DNA of 64,000 nt from Anastatus disparis. Taxonomy: Eukaryota > Arthropoda > Insecta > Hymenoptera > Eupelmidae. The stretch lies in contig JAFFSR010000394.1 in NCBI GenBank assembly GCA_017163975.1, positions 149,001 to 213,000 of the forward strand, in the 5' to 3' direction. This document shows, in pieces, positions 12,791-24,452 of this stretch (positions are counted from its first letter, which is position 1; every line of letters begins with the position of its first letter). The notes under the pieces are model-generated. The model had not been told where the DNA came from. It made no database searches and saw nothing but the letters and a program-made list of their open reading frames with translations. Position numbers and translations under genes: made by a program.

Positions 12791-13445
12791 AATTCCTTTA
12801 AAACGTTTAATTAAAAAGGAATTATGGAATTTTTAATTAAAGCCCTCGAATTCACAAATCATAATCATAACTGACGCTCTTTCAATTCACGATTACATTT
12901 TGATTTCTTAATTGAAATTTATTTAATTAAGGATTCCTTTTGATTTTGGAATTAAAGCCCTTTCAATTTACGATTAAATTTTGATTTCTTAATTGAAATT
13001 TATTCAATTAAGAATTCCTTTTGATTTTGGAATTAAAGCCCTTTCAATTCACGATTACATTTTGATTTCTTAATTGAAATTTATTTAATTAAGGATTCCT
13101 TTTGATTTTGGAATTAAAGCCCTTTCAATTCACGATTAAATTTTGATTTCTTAATTGAAATTTATTTAATTAAGAATTCCTTTTGATTTTGTAATTAAAG
13201 CCCTTTCAATTCACGATAACATTTTGATTTCTTAATTGAAATTTATTTTATTAAGAATTCCTTTTGATTTTTTAATTAAAGCCTTTTCAATTCACGATTA
13301 GATTTTGATTTGTTAATTAAAATATTTTTAATTATTAATTTAAAAGGAATTGTTAATTAAATAAAACTCTAATTACGAATTCAAAAAGGATTTGTGAATT
13401 AAAATTTATTTAAAGCCCAAAATGATTTAAATATTTGCAACCCTG
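12791..13445. repeat. right terminal inverted region with 81-bp tandem array
   Basis: About six units of 81 bp carry CCCTTTCAATTCACGATTA, the complement of the left array motif. The region ends in GCAACCCTG, the mirror of the left terminus. It has more units than the left arm, so arm length has drifted since insertion or differed before it. Confidence 0.8.
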
Positions 13446-13647
13446 CCACTGATGTTCTCTTTTCTTCAACTTAGTTGTCACTAGGCGGAAAGGTTTGAAT
13501 TAAATTATGAATTCCTCTCCATTATAGTTTACATGAAAAACATTTATAAAAATAGTTTTAATTTAAATTCTTATCTAAACTCAAAATAAAACTTTTATAG
13601 GTGCCATCAGATCTATTATTTACTCTTAAAAGAAAAATTGACTAGTA

Positions 13648-15577
13648 ATGAGTCAAACTTTCTGAAGTGGGCCACTAAAAATCGAGTAGTGGAATTTAAT
13701 ATAATTTTTTACAGATAATTGAAGGTTTATATGTCAAAATCAATTTCTTAAAATATTTTTGGAAAATTTCAATTTTTGAAATATTTATAAACAAATGAAT
13801 TTTTTTTCGCTATTTTGATAAAATAGTGATTTCTCAGCAACTATTCGATAAAAATTAACGAAATTTGGTTTACATATGTATTAATACTAATAGAATAATA
13901 TACTAAAAACTTTTTTTATAAAAACCGAAAATTATTTTAAAAAAAACCATTTTGCAATAAGCTATTGAAAATTTATTCAACTTCTCCTAAGGCTAGGAAA
14001 TTTTTTCAGGGGGGATTTGATTTTTAAAGCATTAAACTAAAAATACGTGGAAGAAAATTTTAGTGCACTTGATTAGAAAAATAATTATGCATTTTTAAAT
14101 ATTGGAGTATGAGCGCAGACTGACTGGTTTTTGGCTTGTAAAATGAAAACTACTAAGAGAATTACTATGGTGTCAATAGAAAATTTGTAGAAAATTAAAT
14201 TATCAAGAAAATGAGAGGTCAAGCGATCTGATCGGTTTATTAGAACCGACAAAAATTTGGAAAAACGGGAGAATTTTTTCGTTTTTTCAAAAATTCATAA
14301 CTTTGTTATTTATGAAGATTGAGAGCTGAAATTTAGCATCGAAGTAAATAATTATATCTTCTTTTAACGGTCCGAAGGCAGATACTATCGGATTATTAGT
14401 TTCTGCGCATTTGCAATTTTTATTTTTTTTACGCTTTTTTTTGTCAGGTTGTTATTAATTTTTTAAAATCGTTGTACATACTTTTCCAAAACGGTTTTGA
14501 AAACTAGAAATAAAATACCATTAAACATTATTCCAAGGGTTTATTATGAAATATGCACTATATAACATCAATGTAAACGGCCGAGCATGCGACGGACAGT
14601 AAAAAGTGGGGATGTACGGGGAAGCAATATAGATTTACAGGCGCGTGCCGTGAAGCGTTTAATTTTTTTAATTTTTTACACTATTTTAATAAAACTTAAA
14701 ATTATGTTTAATAGTATTTTATTTCTAGTTTTCAAAACCGTTTTGGAAAAGTATGTACAACGATTTTAAAAAATTAATAACAACCTGACAAAAAAAAGCG
14801 TAAAAAAATAAAAATTGCAAATGCGCAGAAACTAATAATCCGATAGTATCTGCCTTCGGACCGTTAAAAGAAGATATAATTATTTACTTCGATGCTAAAT
14901 TTCAGCTCTCAATCTTCATAAATAACAAAGTTATGAATTTTTGAAAAAACGAAAAATTCTCCCGTTTTTCCAAATTTTTGTCGGTTCTAATAAACCGATC
15001 AGATCGCTTGACCTCTCATTTTCTTGATAATTTAATTTTCTACAAATTTTCTATTGACACCATAGTAATTCTCTTAGTAGTTTTCATTTTACAAGCCAAA
15101 ACCAGTCAGTCTGCGCTCATACTCCAATATTTAAAAATGCATAATTATTTTTCTAATCAAGTGCACTAAAATTTTCTTCCACGTATTTTTAGTTTAATGC
15201 TTTAAAATCAAATCCCCTGAAAAAATTTCTAGCCTTAGGAGAAGTTGAATAAATTTTCAATAGCTTATTGCAAAATGGTTTTTTTTAAAATAATTTTCGG
15301 TTTTTATAAAAAAAGTTTTTAGTATATTATTCTATTAGTATTAATACATATGTAAACCAAATTTCGTTAATTTTTATCGAATAGTTGCTGAGAAATCACT
15401 ATTTTATCAAAATAGCGAAAAAAAATTCATTTGTTTATAAATATTTCAAAAATTGAAATTTTCCAAAAATATTTTAAGACATTGATTTTGACATATAAAC
15501 CTTCAATTATCTGTGAAAAATTATATTAAATTCAACCACTCGATTTTTAGTGGCCCACTTCAGAAAGTTTGACTCAA
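13648..15577. mobile_element. 1.93-kb fold-back (palindromic) element
   Basis: Arms of roughly 880 bp are near-perfect inverted copies. TGAGTCAAACTTTCTGAAG starts the left arm and its complement ends the right arm. Mirror blocks such as AACCGACAAAAATTTGG run to about 14530 and resume from about 14700. The single-copy centre (about 14530-14700) carries CATGCGACGGACAG and no gene. The flanks are TA (13646-13647 and 15578-15579), consistent with a mariner-like target. The arms are so alike that the fold-back is either recent or homogenised. Confidence 0.75.
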
Positions 15578-15647
15578 TATGTAGTTAGACACAAAAAAAA
15601 TATAAATTAAGATTGAAAATTTATTGGGACGCAAAAATCGCGTTACA

Positions 15648-17089
15648 TGCTTGCTCTTTGTCGTAACCAGATTCATGAGATATTATATCATTATGCGCCG
15701 ATGAATTATATATGATGAAATAAATGATGATTATATACAGTCAATTCATTATTTTTGTTGATTGAAAGGTTTCTTATTATAGTATGTAGAAGTGAGTATT
15801 TATCATTAATTATTCAGTGATATAAATTTATTTTGAGTGTAATTATTAGCTAATCTATTAAATTGTTTTTACGTGGTATGAAAACTAAATATTGAATAAT
15901 CAGTAAGTTAAAAGAAATGTTGAAGAAGGTTACATAAAGTTCAGATCCAAATTGTTATCGATTCCAGAATATAAATAAATAAATGCTCAGAAAGTTCAAA
16001 AACAAACATGAAATTACGATTTAATTCATTCAAATGTATATGTATACTGTAAAAACTAGACATTAGTTCACTAGTAAGTAAGAAGAAATTTTGGACAGTT
16101 TTGAATGAAATTAAGATTGAAATAGTTATCTATAACTGCAAACACATGAACATATGCTAAAAATAGGTTAGTTAGTTAAACATTTGCAAAGTTTGATCTA
16201 AATCCTTTACTTGGAGAGCACAGAGCCCTCTTGCAAGTAAATAGAAGTCATATTTAGTTAAAATATGAGTCAAGGACAATATTTGATGTCCTGGTAGTAG
16301 TCGCCGAGGACTTGCACAGCGCTCTCAAGGTAGACAACTGCTTGGGATAAACAATGGTTGAAAAATGTGCCATTTTCATTTAATTAAAGTTCTGAATCTA
16401 TTGTACGAAATGATATGCTCTAAAAAACTGTTAGAAAAACTACATTTTTAAATACTGCGAATGAAATTAATTATTCAATTCATCCAAAGTTGATAGCATC
16501 AAATAAAGATGACGCTTTTAAGATAACGAAATAAGTCGAATCGAAAGAGGAAGCCATGCCCTTCATTTTCTGTTTTGAATTATTTCAATCAGTCAATTTT
16601 CGACAGAGATATGACTATTTGAATATCATAATTTTTTTTAATAAAAAAAGCGCCTTTCTTTTTGCTAAGTGTATAAATATTAAGAATGCACTACAGAATA
16701 ATTAATGACAAATGAATTCAAAATAATTTAATTCTCGAATTAAAAAATATTGTTATATAGCTAAATATCAATAAACTTAGTTCTATGTCGATTTTGAGTT
16801 AACATTTTATTTACTTTCAGATCAGAAAGTGTAAGAAATCAATAAATCTGACTTTCGAAAATAAATAGTTCGTGTGGAATATGTAATAAATATTTATTGA
16901 TTATTTTTTATATTTTTATAATTTATTATACTAACTATATATTGTAACATTTAAAATTTGCAAATTTTGCTTATTACTTTTAGTGTACTATCTTGTTAAT
17001 TTATTCACGTTATATGAGTAAAGATTTTTTTCAAATAATTTTTTAAAGTTGTAAAACTAAAATTTAATATATATACATTCTATTTTTAG
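15648..17089 (+). other. AT-rich sequence upstream of the UNC-76/FEZ exon (intron)
   Basis: No coding sequence, terminal repeat or palindrome was recognised. It ends in a polypyrimidine/AG acceptor (TTCTATTTTTAG) at 17089, so at least its 3' part is intron. Confidence 0.45.
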
Positions 17090-17352
17090 AATTGCAACAA
17101 TATACTTTGAAACATTTATCCGACCTTTGGACTGAAATGGATAGTTTAATATCTGCTTTAAGTGAAACTCTAATAAATGAACTTGCTTTAAGAGATGAGT
17201 TGGAATATGAAAAGGAATTAAAAAATCAATTCATATCATTACTACTTGCAGTACAAAATCGTCGAAGACAGCATCATGTTGCCAAAAAGCGTAATCAATT
17301 ACAAAATGGAACGAGTCCATTATTACAACGAAAATCTATTCAAGATTCTAAA
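17090..17352 (+). CDS. Unc-76: UNC-76/FEZ family protein, internal coiled-coil exon
   Basis: This 263-nt exon is bounded by TTTTTAG at 17089 and by the donor GTATGTATAT at 17353, and encodes 87 full codons after a split first codon. The translation contains NELALRDELEYEKELKNQF followed by ISLLLAVQNRRRQ and a Lys/Arg-rich segment. It matches my memory of the conserved C-terminal coiled coil of FEZ1/FEZ2 and fly UNC-76, a kinesin-1 adaptor in axonal transport. Known family members have a further C-terminal segment on a later exon; I do not find it downstream. The exon ends in phase 0. It is the only segment with clear host-gene character. The identification is from motif memory and needs a protein search. 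Confidence 0.75.
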
Positions 17353-17912
17353 GTATGTATATGTTTTTTTTCATTGATCTTGATATATGATAAAATAAAT
17401 CATATTTTTTATCTTAAACATTGTCCAATCGGCATGTAAACATTTTGAAATATTTCTGTTATCTTCTAATGGAATCTTTACATCCTTCAGCAATGTTACT
17501 GCAACGTAGCTACCCCCTTTCTGTGATCTTTCCACAATCTTTTGATATCCTCTTTTATAACAACATTATTTTTATGAAAAGTTTCTGCAACAATTCAGAA
17601 ATATTACTCCAATATTCAAAACGATGACTAAATGATTACAGTGAAATTACTGTAATTCTACATAATCGTTTTAGTGATCTTCTTGTGGCACAAAAATGGT
17701 TGTTGCAATTACATTCTGATATTATAAAAACTCACTGAAATATTTCAGACTTACGCTTTAGGAAAAAAATAATATTAAAAATGTTTCGATTTCTTAAAAA
17801 CTAATTTTATTGTCATGATATAAACACTATTAAATTAAGAGCAAATGTCATTAAATTATTTTTATGTTATATTAAACAAAATTTATAAGTTGGTGCTTCC
17901 TTGTAAATCTTC
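17353..17912 (+). other. intron sequence after the exon
   Basis: AT-rich, beginning with the donor GTATGTATAT. A 68-codon frame at 17421-17627 has no recognisable features. No RNA gene or repeat boundary was found. Confidence 0.45.
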
Positions 17913-18296
17913 TTAAGAGGAGGTCAAGTATATCCTTTTTTAATCAAAGAATTGATTTTTTTTACAAAAACTAATAATTTTAACAGAAAATAAAGAAAAA
18001 GCCGCATCTTGTATAAAAAAAGGAAAATTTTCATTGACGAGGTAAAATTGATTTTATCGTTTCGTTTACAAGAAAACTTTGAAAAACTTAAAACATAAAG
18101 GTTAGGGTAAACAATTCGGTTTCTCAAGATTTTCTTGAAAATGAAGCAATAAAATTAATTCTTTCTTATCAAAGAAAATTTTGCTTTTTTTTATACGAAC
18201 AGCGGCTTTCTCTTTATTTTTTGCTAAAGTTATTAGTTTATGCAAAAAATTAACTCTTTAATTAAAAAGGGGCAGAGGTACGTGACCTCCTCTTAA
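17913..18296. mobile_element. TTAA palindromic MITE, GAGGAGGTC family
   Basis: Both ends read TTAAGAGGAGGTCA and its complement TGACCTCCTCTTAA. The interior repeats the mirror motifs of the copies at 7713 and 39293, for example GAAAATTTTCATTGACGAGG against its fold-back partner. It has no coding capacity. Confidence 0.82.
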
Positions 18297-18392
18297 GATG
18301 TATATATTGAAGTGAAACCACCATTTTCTCCGGTTCTCCGCAATCGCGCATTTTTTAAATGTGCATAATTTTTTTATAATGAGAGTATAATT

Positions 18393-19370
18393 AGGGTCTG
18401 AGTCCCGATTACTGTGTCATTAAGATGATCTTCTAAGAAATAAATCCATTATTAATTAAAATTATTACCATTTTCGTTTCTATGAATGCATACACATATT
18501 TCAATCATTACTGTATCCAATGCTTTTTTTTATTATTAAAATTATATTGTTCCACCGAATTTAAGCCGAAACAAAAAAAAATATTTTGTACGTATTACTG
18601 TGCTTTGCGAAAACCTTTCGTCATATTACCCCCAATTACTGTGCCCTGTCCACAAGTCCGTGATTCTGATTATTTATTGGCATTGCACTTTCAACTAATT
18701 CTACAGCTTTGCACATAATCTTTTCACTATAAACAACACGTTTTATTACGTTTTTATCCATTTTTGTGTATTACCTACAAAAACAAGATTTTATATTTGA
18801 TGTTTTATTTTGTTAAATATATACTCACAACATACATAAAAAATAAAATCTTTACAAACAACGAGTATCATATGTTGATATTGTTATATAAACACAACAA
18901 TAAAAGTAAGGTTGACAAGTCGCGCACGAGAGCACAGAAATATGGTCAAGTTTTGAAATCATGCCGTATTACTGGACTTTGAATAAAAATAAATAAAAAA
19001 AGGTTTTTAAAATTATTTTTTTGTGTTTATTAAAAGTTTAACTATTTTATTGAAATATGCTTCATTTTATAATACGTAAATGTATTTTTAAAAGTAATTA
19101 ATCATCCTGAAAGATTGTGCCTATGCTTAAGGTTTTCCTTAAGTAATCCGCAATAAGTGCTAAGAAATCAATAGAATTATTTAAAAAAATTTTTTTACGA
19201 AAAATTAATTAATATGATATAGAATTAATTTTTGCAAATTAAAGATTGAAATTTCGACTTTATTATAACATTTTTTTCCTTCATTTTTTTTGTAAAATTT
19301 TATTCATAAAAACAATTTAACATAAGAACACAGTGTTTGGGACAGGCTCAGTAATTGGGACTCAGACCCT
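18393..19370. mobile_element. DNA transposon remnant with AGGGTCTGAGTCCC ends
   Basis: Inverted ends AGGGTCTGAGTCCC lie 978 bp apart, followed inside by ATTACTG / CAGTAAT. A clear target duplication is not seen (the left flank ends AGTATAATT, the right begins AGTACTACT). A short minus-strand frame inside may be the start of its transposase. A pogo/Tigger-type element is possible from that frame; the superfamily is otherwise open. Confidence 0.6.
18636..18761 (-). pseudogene. possible psq-type HTH transposase N-terminus
   Basis: A 41-codon frame starting at an ATG reads MDKNVIKRVVYSEKIMCKAV and stops soon after. The basic start followed by YSEKIM-KAVELV resembles the first helix of pipsqueak-type helix-turn-helix domains in pogo-like transposases. 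The rest of a transposase is absent, so this would be a truncated relic. Similarity over such a short span is weak evidence. Confidence 0.3.
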
Positions 19371-19477
19371 AGTACTACTTATTATTTATAAGCTTCTTTT
19401 TGGGCTTTATTTTTAGGCCTCATTTTTTGAGCCTCACTTGGGCCTTAATATCTGCGATATTCGCTCGTTCTAATTAT

Positions 19478-19723
19478 TCATCCTACTATTTTTATTCTTT
19501 CTATCTTTCTCACTTTCTCCATCTTCCCTTCCTTCCTTTTTTGTTTACCCCTCCATCTTCCTTCACTTCCTCTACCTCTATCCTCCTTTATCTTCCTTTC
19601 CCCTCTTCCTTTCTTTCCTTCCCCTTTCTTTGTCTCTAAATCTTCCTCGCTCTCCCTTGCTTTTCTTCGTTCTTTCTTGCCTTTTCTCGCCCCCTTGATA
19701 GTGCTATCATCAGTATTGACCAC
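19478..19723. repeat. polypyrimidine/polypurine low-complexity tract
   Basis: The plus strand is almost entirely C and T (CTTCCTTCC, TCTTTC), giving a Lys/Arg/Glu/Gly-rich open frame on the minus strand. The composition explains the openness, and no protein is claimed. It may mark the point where the adjacent gypsy-like remnant ends. Confidence 0.6.
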
Positions 19724-19835
19724 TTCAACTATTGTACGCTTGATAGATCAGGTAAAGCTGGTGGTGGATTTGGTTTCCAAACTCGTGATTGTTTTAAAGT
19801 TATTATCCTCTCCCAACCAAAATCTCCCACTTTCT

Positions 19836-20957
19836 TTAGATTTGAGGTAATTCTTCTAGGCTGGCACCGACTCTAAAAATTCTAATATTTTTATGTATAT
19901 ATTGTCTTGGCTTTTGAGCTACTAGTCGCCTTTTCGTTTTAATGTGATGATAAAAGTCCTTATTTTTAATGGTTTTCGGCTTTTTTACGCCTACTACCGC
20001 TGGGAACTGTCTAATCAATTCGGTTTACTCAGTCTCAGGGTTAATCAACGACATCTGTACATATGTAACTTTCTTAGTGGTGCCTGCAATCAACTCACCT
20101 GTATTAACATCTACCAACCTCCGTCTTATTAGATCTGGAAGTAAATGGTAGTGCTTGATTATATCATCGCCTATAATAGCATAAGGGAGATCTGCTATGA
20201 TGAACGTCAATTTTATCTTATTGGTGAACCCGAGGTCCAGTTCCCTATAGGTAACACCGTACGTATCTATTCTTGTGTTATTAGCTGCATATAATCTAAC
20301 AGCTATTGCTTTTTTTGCTAACTTTTCTTTTCAGTATTAGTGAGACTTCCATGCCCGTATCAATTAAAAATGATTCATTATTTACTTCATAGAGCCGTAT
20401 ACTCTCTGAGTCCGGCGAAGCTACCTTCTCTACTTGTCAGATATGGAATTTAAATTATTCTTATCTTTCCTTTGATTCCCTTTACTGTTTACTATTTGTT
20501 AATTATTGATTTTTATACTATATTTTCTAATTATATTTCTAGCCGGCGATTTCGACCTATGTCTCTGTTTATGGTTTATCCGTTCGTATCTTCTGGTGCA
20601 TTTATACGCTTTAACAACGTACTTCTTATGATAAATACAGATATCTCTATTATGATTCTGTTTAAAATTACTATTTTGCTTATCAAAACCTAACCTATCT
20701 TTCCTTCTGTACACTCTAGGCTTGCCACCTATCTTATCCATCATTTTTCCCACAATTGCTTCTATGTGCGCATTGATATTTACTTTATCTACCTTAACTG
20801 CACTCGGCCAGTTATTATACGTTCCGTTTACCGTTGCATGGTCAACTGCAATCATTTTACCTACTTAACCAGCCTCTTCTTCTTGAGCATTTGTTCTTAT
20901 ATGGTGAATTCTCAAAAAATCGGCCAATTTCCGTTCTTTGCCAAGATTTTAATATAG
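19836..20957 (-). pseudogene. gypsy-like retroelement: gag zinc finger, protease, RT linker (broken)
   Basis: On the minus strand, the upstream part (20855-20499) has an arthropod gypsy Gag-type zinc knuckle, CIYHKKYVVKAYKC, after a helical stretch. Next comes a retropepsin start, FLIDTGMEVS (about 20400-20340). After frame breaks its second half, FIIADLPYAIIGDD, is at 20210-20025. A pre-RT linker with VAQKPR follows (20018-19836). Several stops and frameshifts separate these, and the RT core is not found. The orientation and the missing gag start match the fragment at 38540-39839, suggesting one element split by the CACTA insertion. Confidence 0.7.
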
Positions 20958-21218
20958 AATAATGTGTGATAGGACTGAAAAATTATTTTAAAGTTACCTT
21001 ATACTTTTTTGTGATAGATAACGGGATGAGATTATTAATGAGGTAACATATTTGTTGACGAATTGTGAAATATTAGAAAACGTAACTCCGTTAGCTTTCA
21101 CGCGTTGAATTACAAAAGTATTATTACATATCATCCTTGAATCATATTAAAAGTTTATTTTATTCTATTCAGAAGTGTTCGTTCTTCTTTAATAAAAAAG
21201 TGTATTTACTTGTTTATA

Positions 21219-21370
21219 CACTGAAAAAAATCTTCGGTATATATTGTCTGATTATCCTGTCATTTCTATCTTAGTGACTCAAGCAATCTATTTAAATTGT
21301 ATCAACTTGTGACCCAAGCAAATACTGCTTGGCAGTGCCGGACATAAGTGACCGGTCATTTACAAAAGTA
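21219..21370. repeat. left terminal inverted repeat of the CACTA element
   Basis: It starts CACTGAAAAAAATCTTCGG and includes CCAAGCAAATACTGCTTGG, a subterminal palindrome, and CATAAGTGACCGGTCA. It pairs with 38170-38324. Repeated subterminal motifs are a known binding feature of CACTA transposases. Confidence 0.75.
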
Positions 21371-22149
21371 AAATGTAATTTAAACTCAAGTTATAATGCC
21401 GGTGAAAATATTGAACGATACAAAGTATGAATATTAAGTATAAATATATAAAATTATTCATAGATTCAAGCATTTTATAATTCAAATAAATACTTTTATT
21501 ATACTTTTATTACATTCTATGAGTTCTAGTGCATAATATAATAACATATCGAATAAAAGTACTTATTTAAATAATAAGCTAATTGTTAAGTTGTATATTA
21601 CCATAAAATATTATCATTTAACATTTCAGTTAAAATTATAAAAAACGTGAAAATCCTTATATTTATTATCTAAAATGAAAATTTCAAATAACTATTTAGT
21701 ATTGTTTTAAAAAACTTTTTTCAATCGCGGAAAAAATGGAGGTGTTACGTTCATCATATCTAAGTTTCAATCAGAAATATTTTTCATTATTCATCCAAAG
21801 TTCCGTAATTTACTATTTTTATGCTCATAAATAACTTAATATTTTAATTGGATAGGTTTAAAAGAACGAAATCACAATTTCAAATTGGAAAGTAAATTGA
21901 ACATTTTATGTATTTAAAAGCAATCTATTAAATAATAAATACATGCTTATAATTTATACTTAGGTATTATTAAATATTTATTATCTTCTTCGTATAATGT
22001 GCATTCATGAATTTTTGGTAAATAATCAATTTTTTTCAAACTACATATTTCTTGAGGTTTTACAAAATAAGCACAAATGTGATCTTCAAAGTATACAGTT
22101 TTAAATTCTAACATTTGCAGAAATACAATTTTATTTTTTATAAAAATAT

Positions 22150-24115
22150 TTACGATTTTTCTAAATTCATTATTGCATTATTGCAACCTATATCCGTTAC
22201 AAATACTTGATTCATTTCATAAAAAAATGCATTATATAATACACTCTTTGTTGTAATTATTTCATGTAAAAAATAATCAGAAAAGTAAATACTTCGGAAA
22301 TGAACGTCTATCTTTTCAAAAGAATCATAATAAATATTTTCACAATTAAAATTACCAGTATATTCTAGATATCCTAATTTTAATTGACTTTTAATACAAA
22401 TTTTTTTGCTGGTATTTTTAAGATATGCTGTAGAAACTGCTATAAGTTTATGTTCTCGGTGTTTTGATTCGTACCTCATAGCAGAATAATAGATTGGTGG
22501 CCTATTTAACTCAATAATTCGAAAAAGGTATGTCAAACTATGCAGCTTCAAAACAAAACCCCCGTACAACTCTTGGTATTTCCATAAAAAATCAATTATT
22601 AATTTTTTCAACCGTACCAAATGATCACGTACCAACCGAAGAGACACGAGTATGTCAAGGATATTCCTCATTAATACATATAACTGCCATTCTTTACGTT
22701 CCTCAGATACTTTACTGCCAACAAAAATACCAAAATATTTTGCAAATATGTGCAATTCAGCTGCAGACATTTTAAATTTTTCATTAATCATTATATGTTC
22801 TCGTTTCATTTCAGGAATTTGATTGGAACATTCTACTTTTTTTTGAAAAACAAGTATTCTATAATTTTAATATTGTAAATCAAAACACTTCAGTTGATAT
22901 AAAAATTTTGCAAAGCTTTAGCATCGTATATAATACTACTCCTTCGAAGACATTATGTAATAAGTCGAACGTTATATTATCAATAAAGTTAAAGTCATCA
23001 ATATTATTAAATATAGAAGCTTCTTTTATATCTGTAATACTACTATCATTTATCGTTAAGTCTTTTTGGTACGATTCAAACGTTCGCAATAATTCAGATT
23101 TTTCGATACATAAGTTTTTAATCTCATCAATATTAGCGGAACACGTACATGGTTTACCATGACTAAAATTTTCAACGAATCTTAAAATTTCGTTAAGTCC
23201 TAGATTGTCTCCTAGTATTAACGATGATTGAAAAAAATACTTCTTACGCAAGGAGTTGAGTTCTGTAATTAAAGGTTTAAAAATTGCGTCGTTTCCATAC
23301 ACTTTCCGGTCATTGATTTATATAAAAGTGTTAACATAATATGACGTAACTGTGATGATGTATGTGGGGGAAAAACTGGCATAGACGCGTATACACCTCC
23401 AAACTTCTGTTTTCATGCATGGGAACCGAGAGCCTTTCCACACTTGAAATCATCTTTATAAATAAAAATAGGTACAAGCAATTCATTTTTATTTAATTTA
23501 CACTTAGAATATTCCTCCATCCATAATTTACCCTGAATGAAATTGCTCGTTATGTTTTTTTCAGAACTTAAATATTCTATGTTTTTTAAAAATATCAAAC
23601 AATTCAGGAATCTCAAGCAAGAGTTTTAATGACCATGATAATGGTATTTGTTGAAAAGTAATATTTTTTACAACTTTTTTTAGAGAACCATCAACAACTT
23701 TATCAACCATGGTATGATTTATATGTTCCTTAGGTTTTATCATGAGTCTTTTTTCCTCATACAATTGAAATCGAGAAGCTTCGGTTTTAAATTTATCGAA
23801 AGTTTCATTCGCATATATTTTGATGTCTTTTAAAACATTAAATATATTCGAAATATCATTACAACATCGTTTACTCAATTGTTGCTCTACCCAAGACATA
23901 GTTTTATTCGAAAAATTAATTAGAACGTCAACAAACAGTTGTACATTTTTTGGTACTACTTGATTATCACAAAGCCCAATGGTTATTAAAAACATTTCAT
24001 AATCTAAATCAACAATTACGTTAGTCATTTTGATAAAATAAAATTTAAAATATGAATGCAAACATGAAATACGTAATCTTTTAATATTTTTCAAGTAGAA
24101 ATTATAGGAATTCAT
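22150..24115 (-). pseudogene. CACTA/EnSpm transposase (frameshifted)
   Basis: Four consecutive minus-strand frames (24115-23561, 23616-23413, 23302-22880, 22809-22150) read in order as one animal EnSpm-type transposase. Landmarks are IKPKEHINHTMVDK, then GSHA, the catalytic-region blocks LGDNLGLNE and FDLLHNVFEGV, then KMSAAELHIFAKYFG and YSAMRYESKHREHK. The family normally has D-x-x-H-D-x-x-E-G; here the second Asp is Asn. Frame changes near 23600 and 23300-23410 break it. It lies 3' of the element's second gene on the same strand. The identification is from motif memory. Confidence 0.72.
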
Positions 24116-24452
24116 TACTCTTATTTATACAAGTATTGCAAAAACAAAAAAATCTTACAATTGAGATTTTTTATTTAAAATTAAATGCTATATCACAGAT
24201 ATTGCATTATAATATTTATATTAAAAAATACTTATGATTAATTAAAACAAAACTTTCTCTTAAAACCAACAAAAAAACACTAAAACTATACTCAATATTT
24301 TAAACTGTTGCTTCTGGCCTTTTAAGATCAAATATCAAGTTTATAACAGTTGTATATTTTTTTTACCATTAATTTTACAAATGTTCAAATAAATGAATCC
24401 CCATACGTGTTTACATTCTGGTGTCCAATTTTTATCTAAAACTACAATATGC

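Larger units (their letters stand above)
3585..13445. mobile_element. hAT-like DNA transposon, 9.86 kb, no transposase
   Basis: The element starts CAGGGTTGC and ends GCAACCCTG. It is flanked by an exact 8-bp direct repeat CCACTGAT (3577-3584 and 13446-13453), the length known for hAT transposons. The paralogous unit at 625-1820 carries the uninterrupted site (CACTGATGTTCTC near 1590), which is direct empty-site support. Behind the short termini both ends hold 81-bp tandem arrays and then an AT/CA-rich satellite, in mirror orientation. The 5.9-kb centre contains a SINE and two MITEs but no frame I recognise as a hAT transposase, so it is non-autonomous or its gene has decayed. Confidence 0.8.
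1821..15647 (+). repeat. 1.2-kb diverged tandem repeat, copy 2, split by insertions
   Basis: Copy 2 is the same unit as 625-1820, stretched to nearly 14 kb by a TTAA palindromic MITE (2487-3012), a hAT-like element (3585-13445) and a large palindrome (13648-15577). The repeat resumes exactly after each insertion. The last matching stretch is around 15580-15647 (GGGACGCAAAAATCGCG against GGGACGTAAAACCACG in copy 1). Around the first MITE (about 2300-2330 and 3015-3045) a further inverted pair (AGATAGACGCTTATAGAAG and its complement) suggests an older MITE that the TTAA MITE entered. Confidence 0.7.

Noticed and set aside
18482..18982. Two plus-strand frames of 72-78 codons
   Set aside because: They are inside a DNA transposon remnant, lack domains and are antisense to the more plausible psq-like start.
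19478..19723. Lys/Arg/Glu-rich 81-codon frame
   Set aside because: Explained by a polypyrimidine tract on the other strand.
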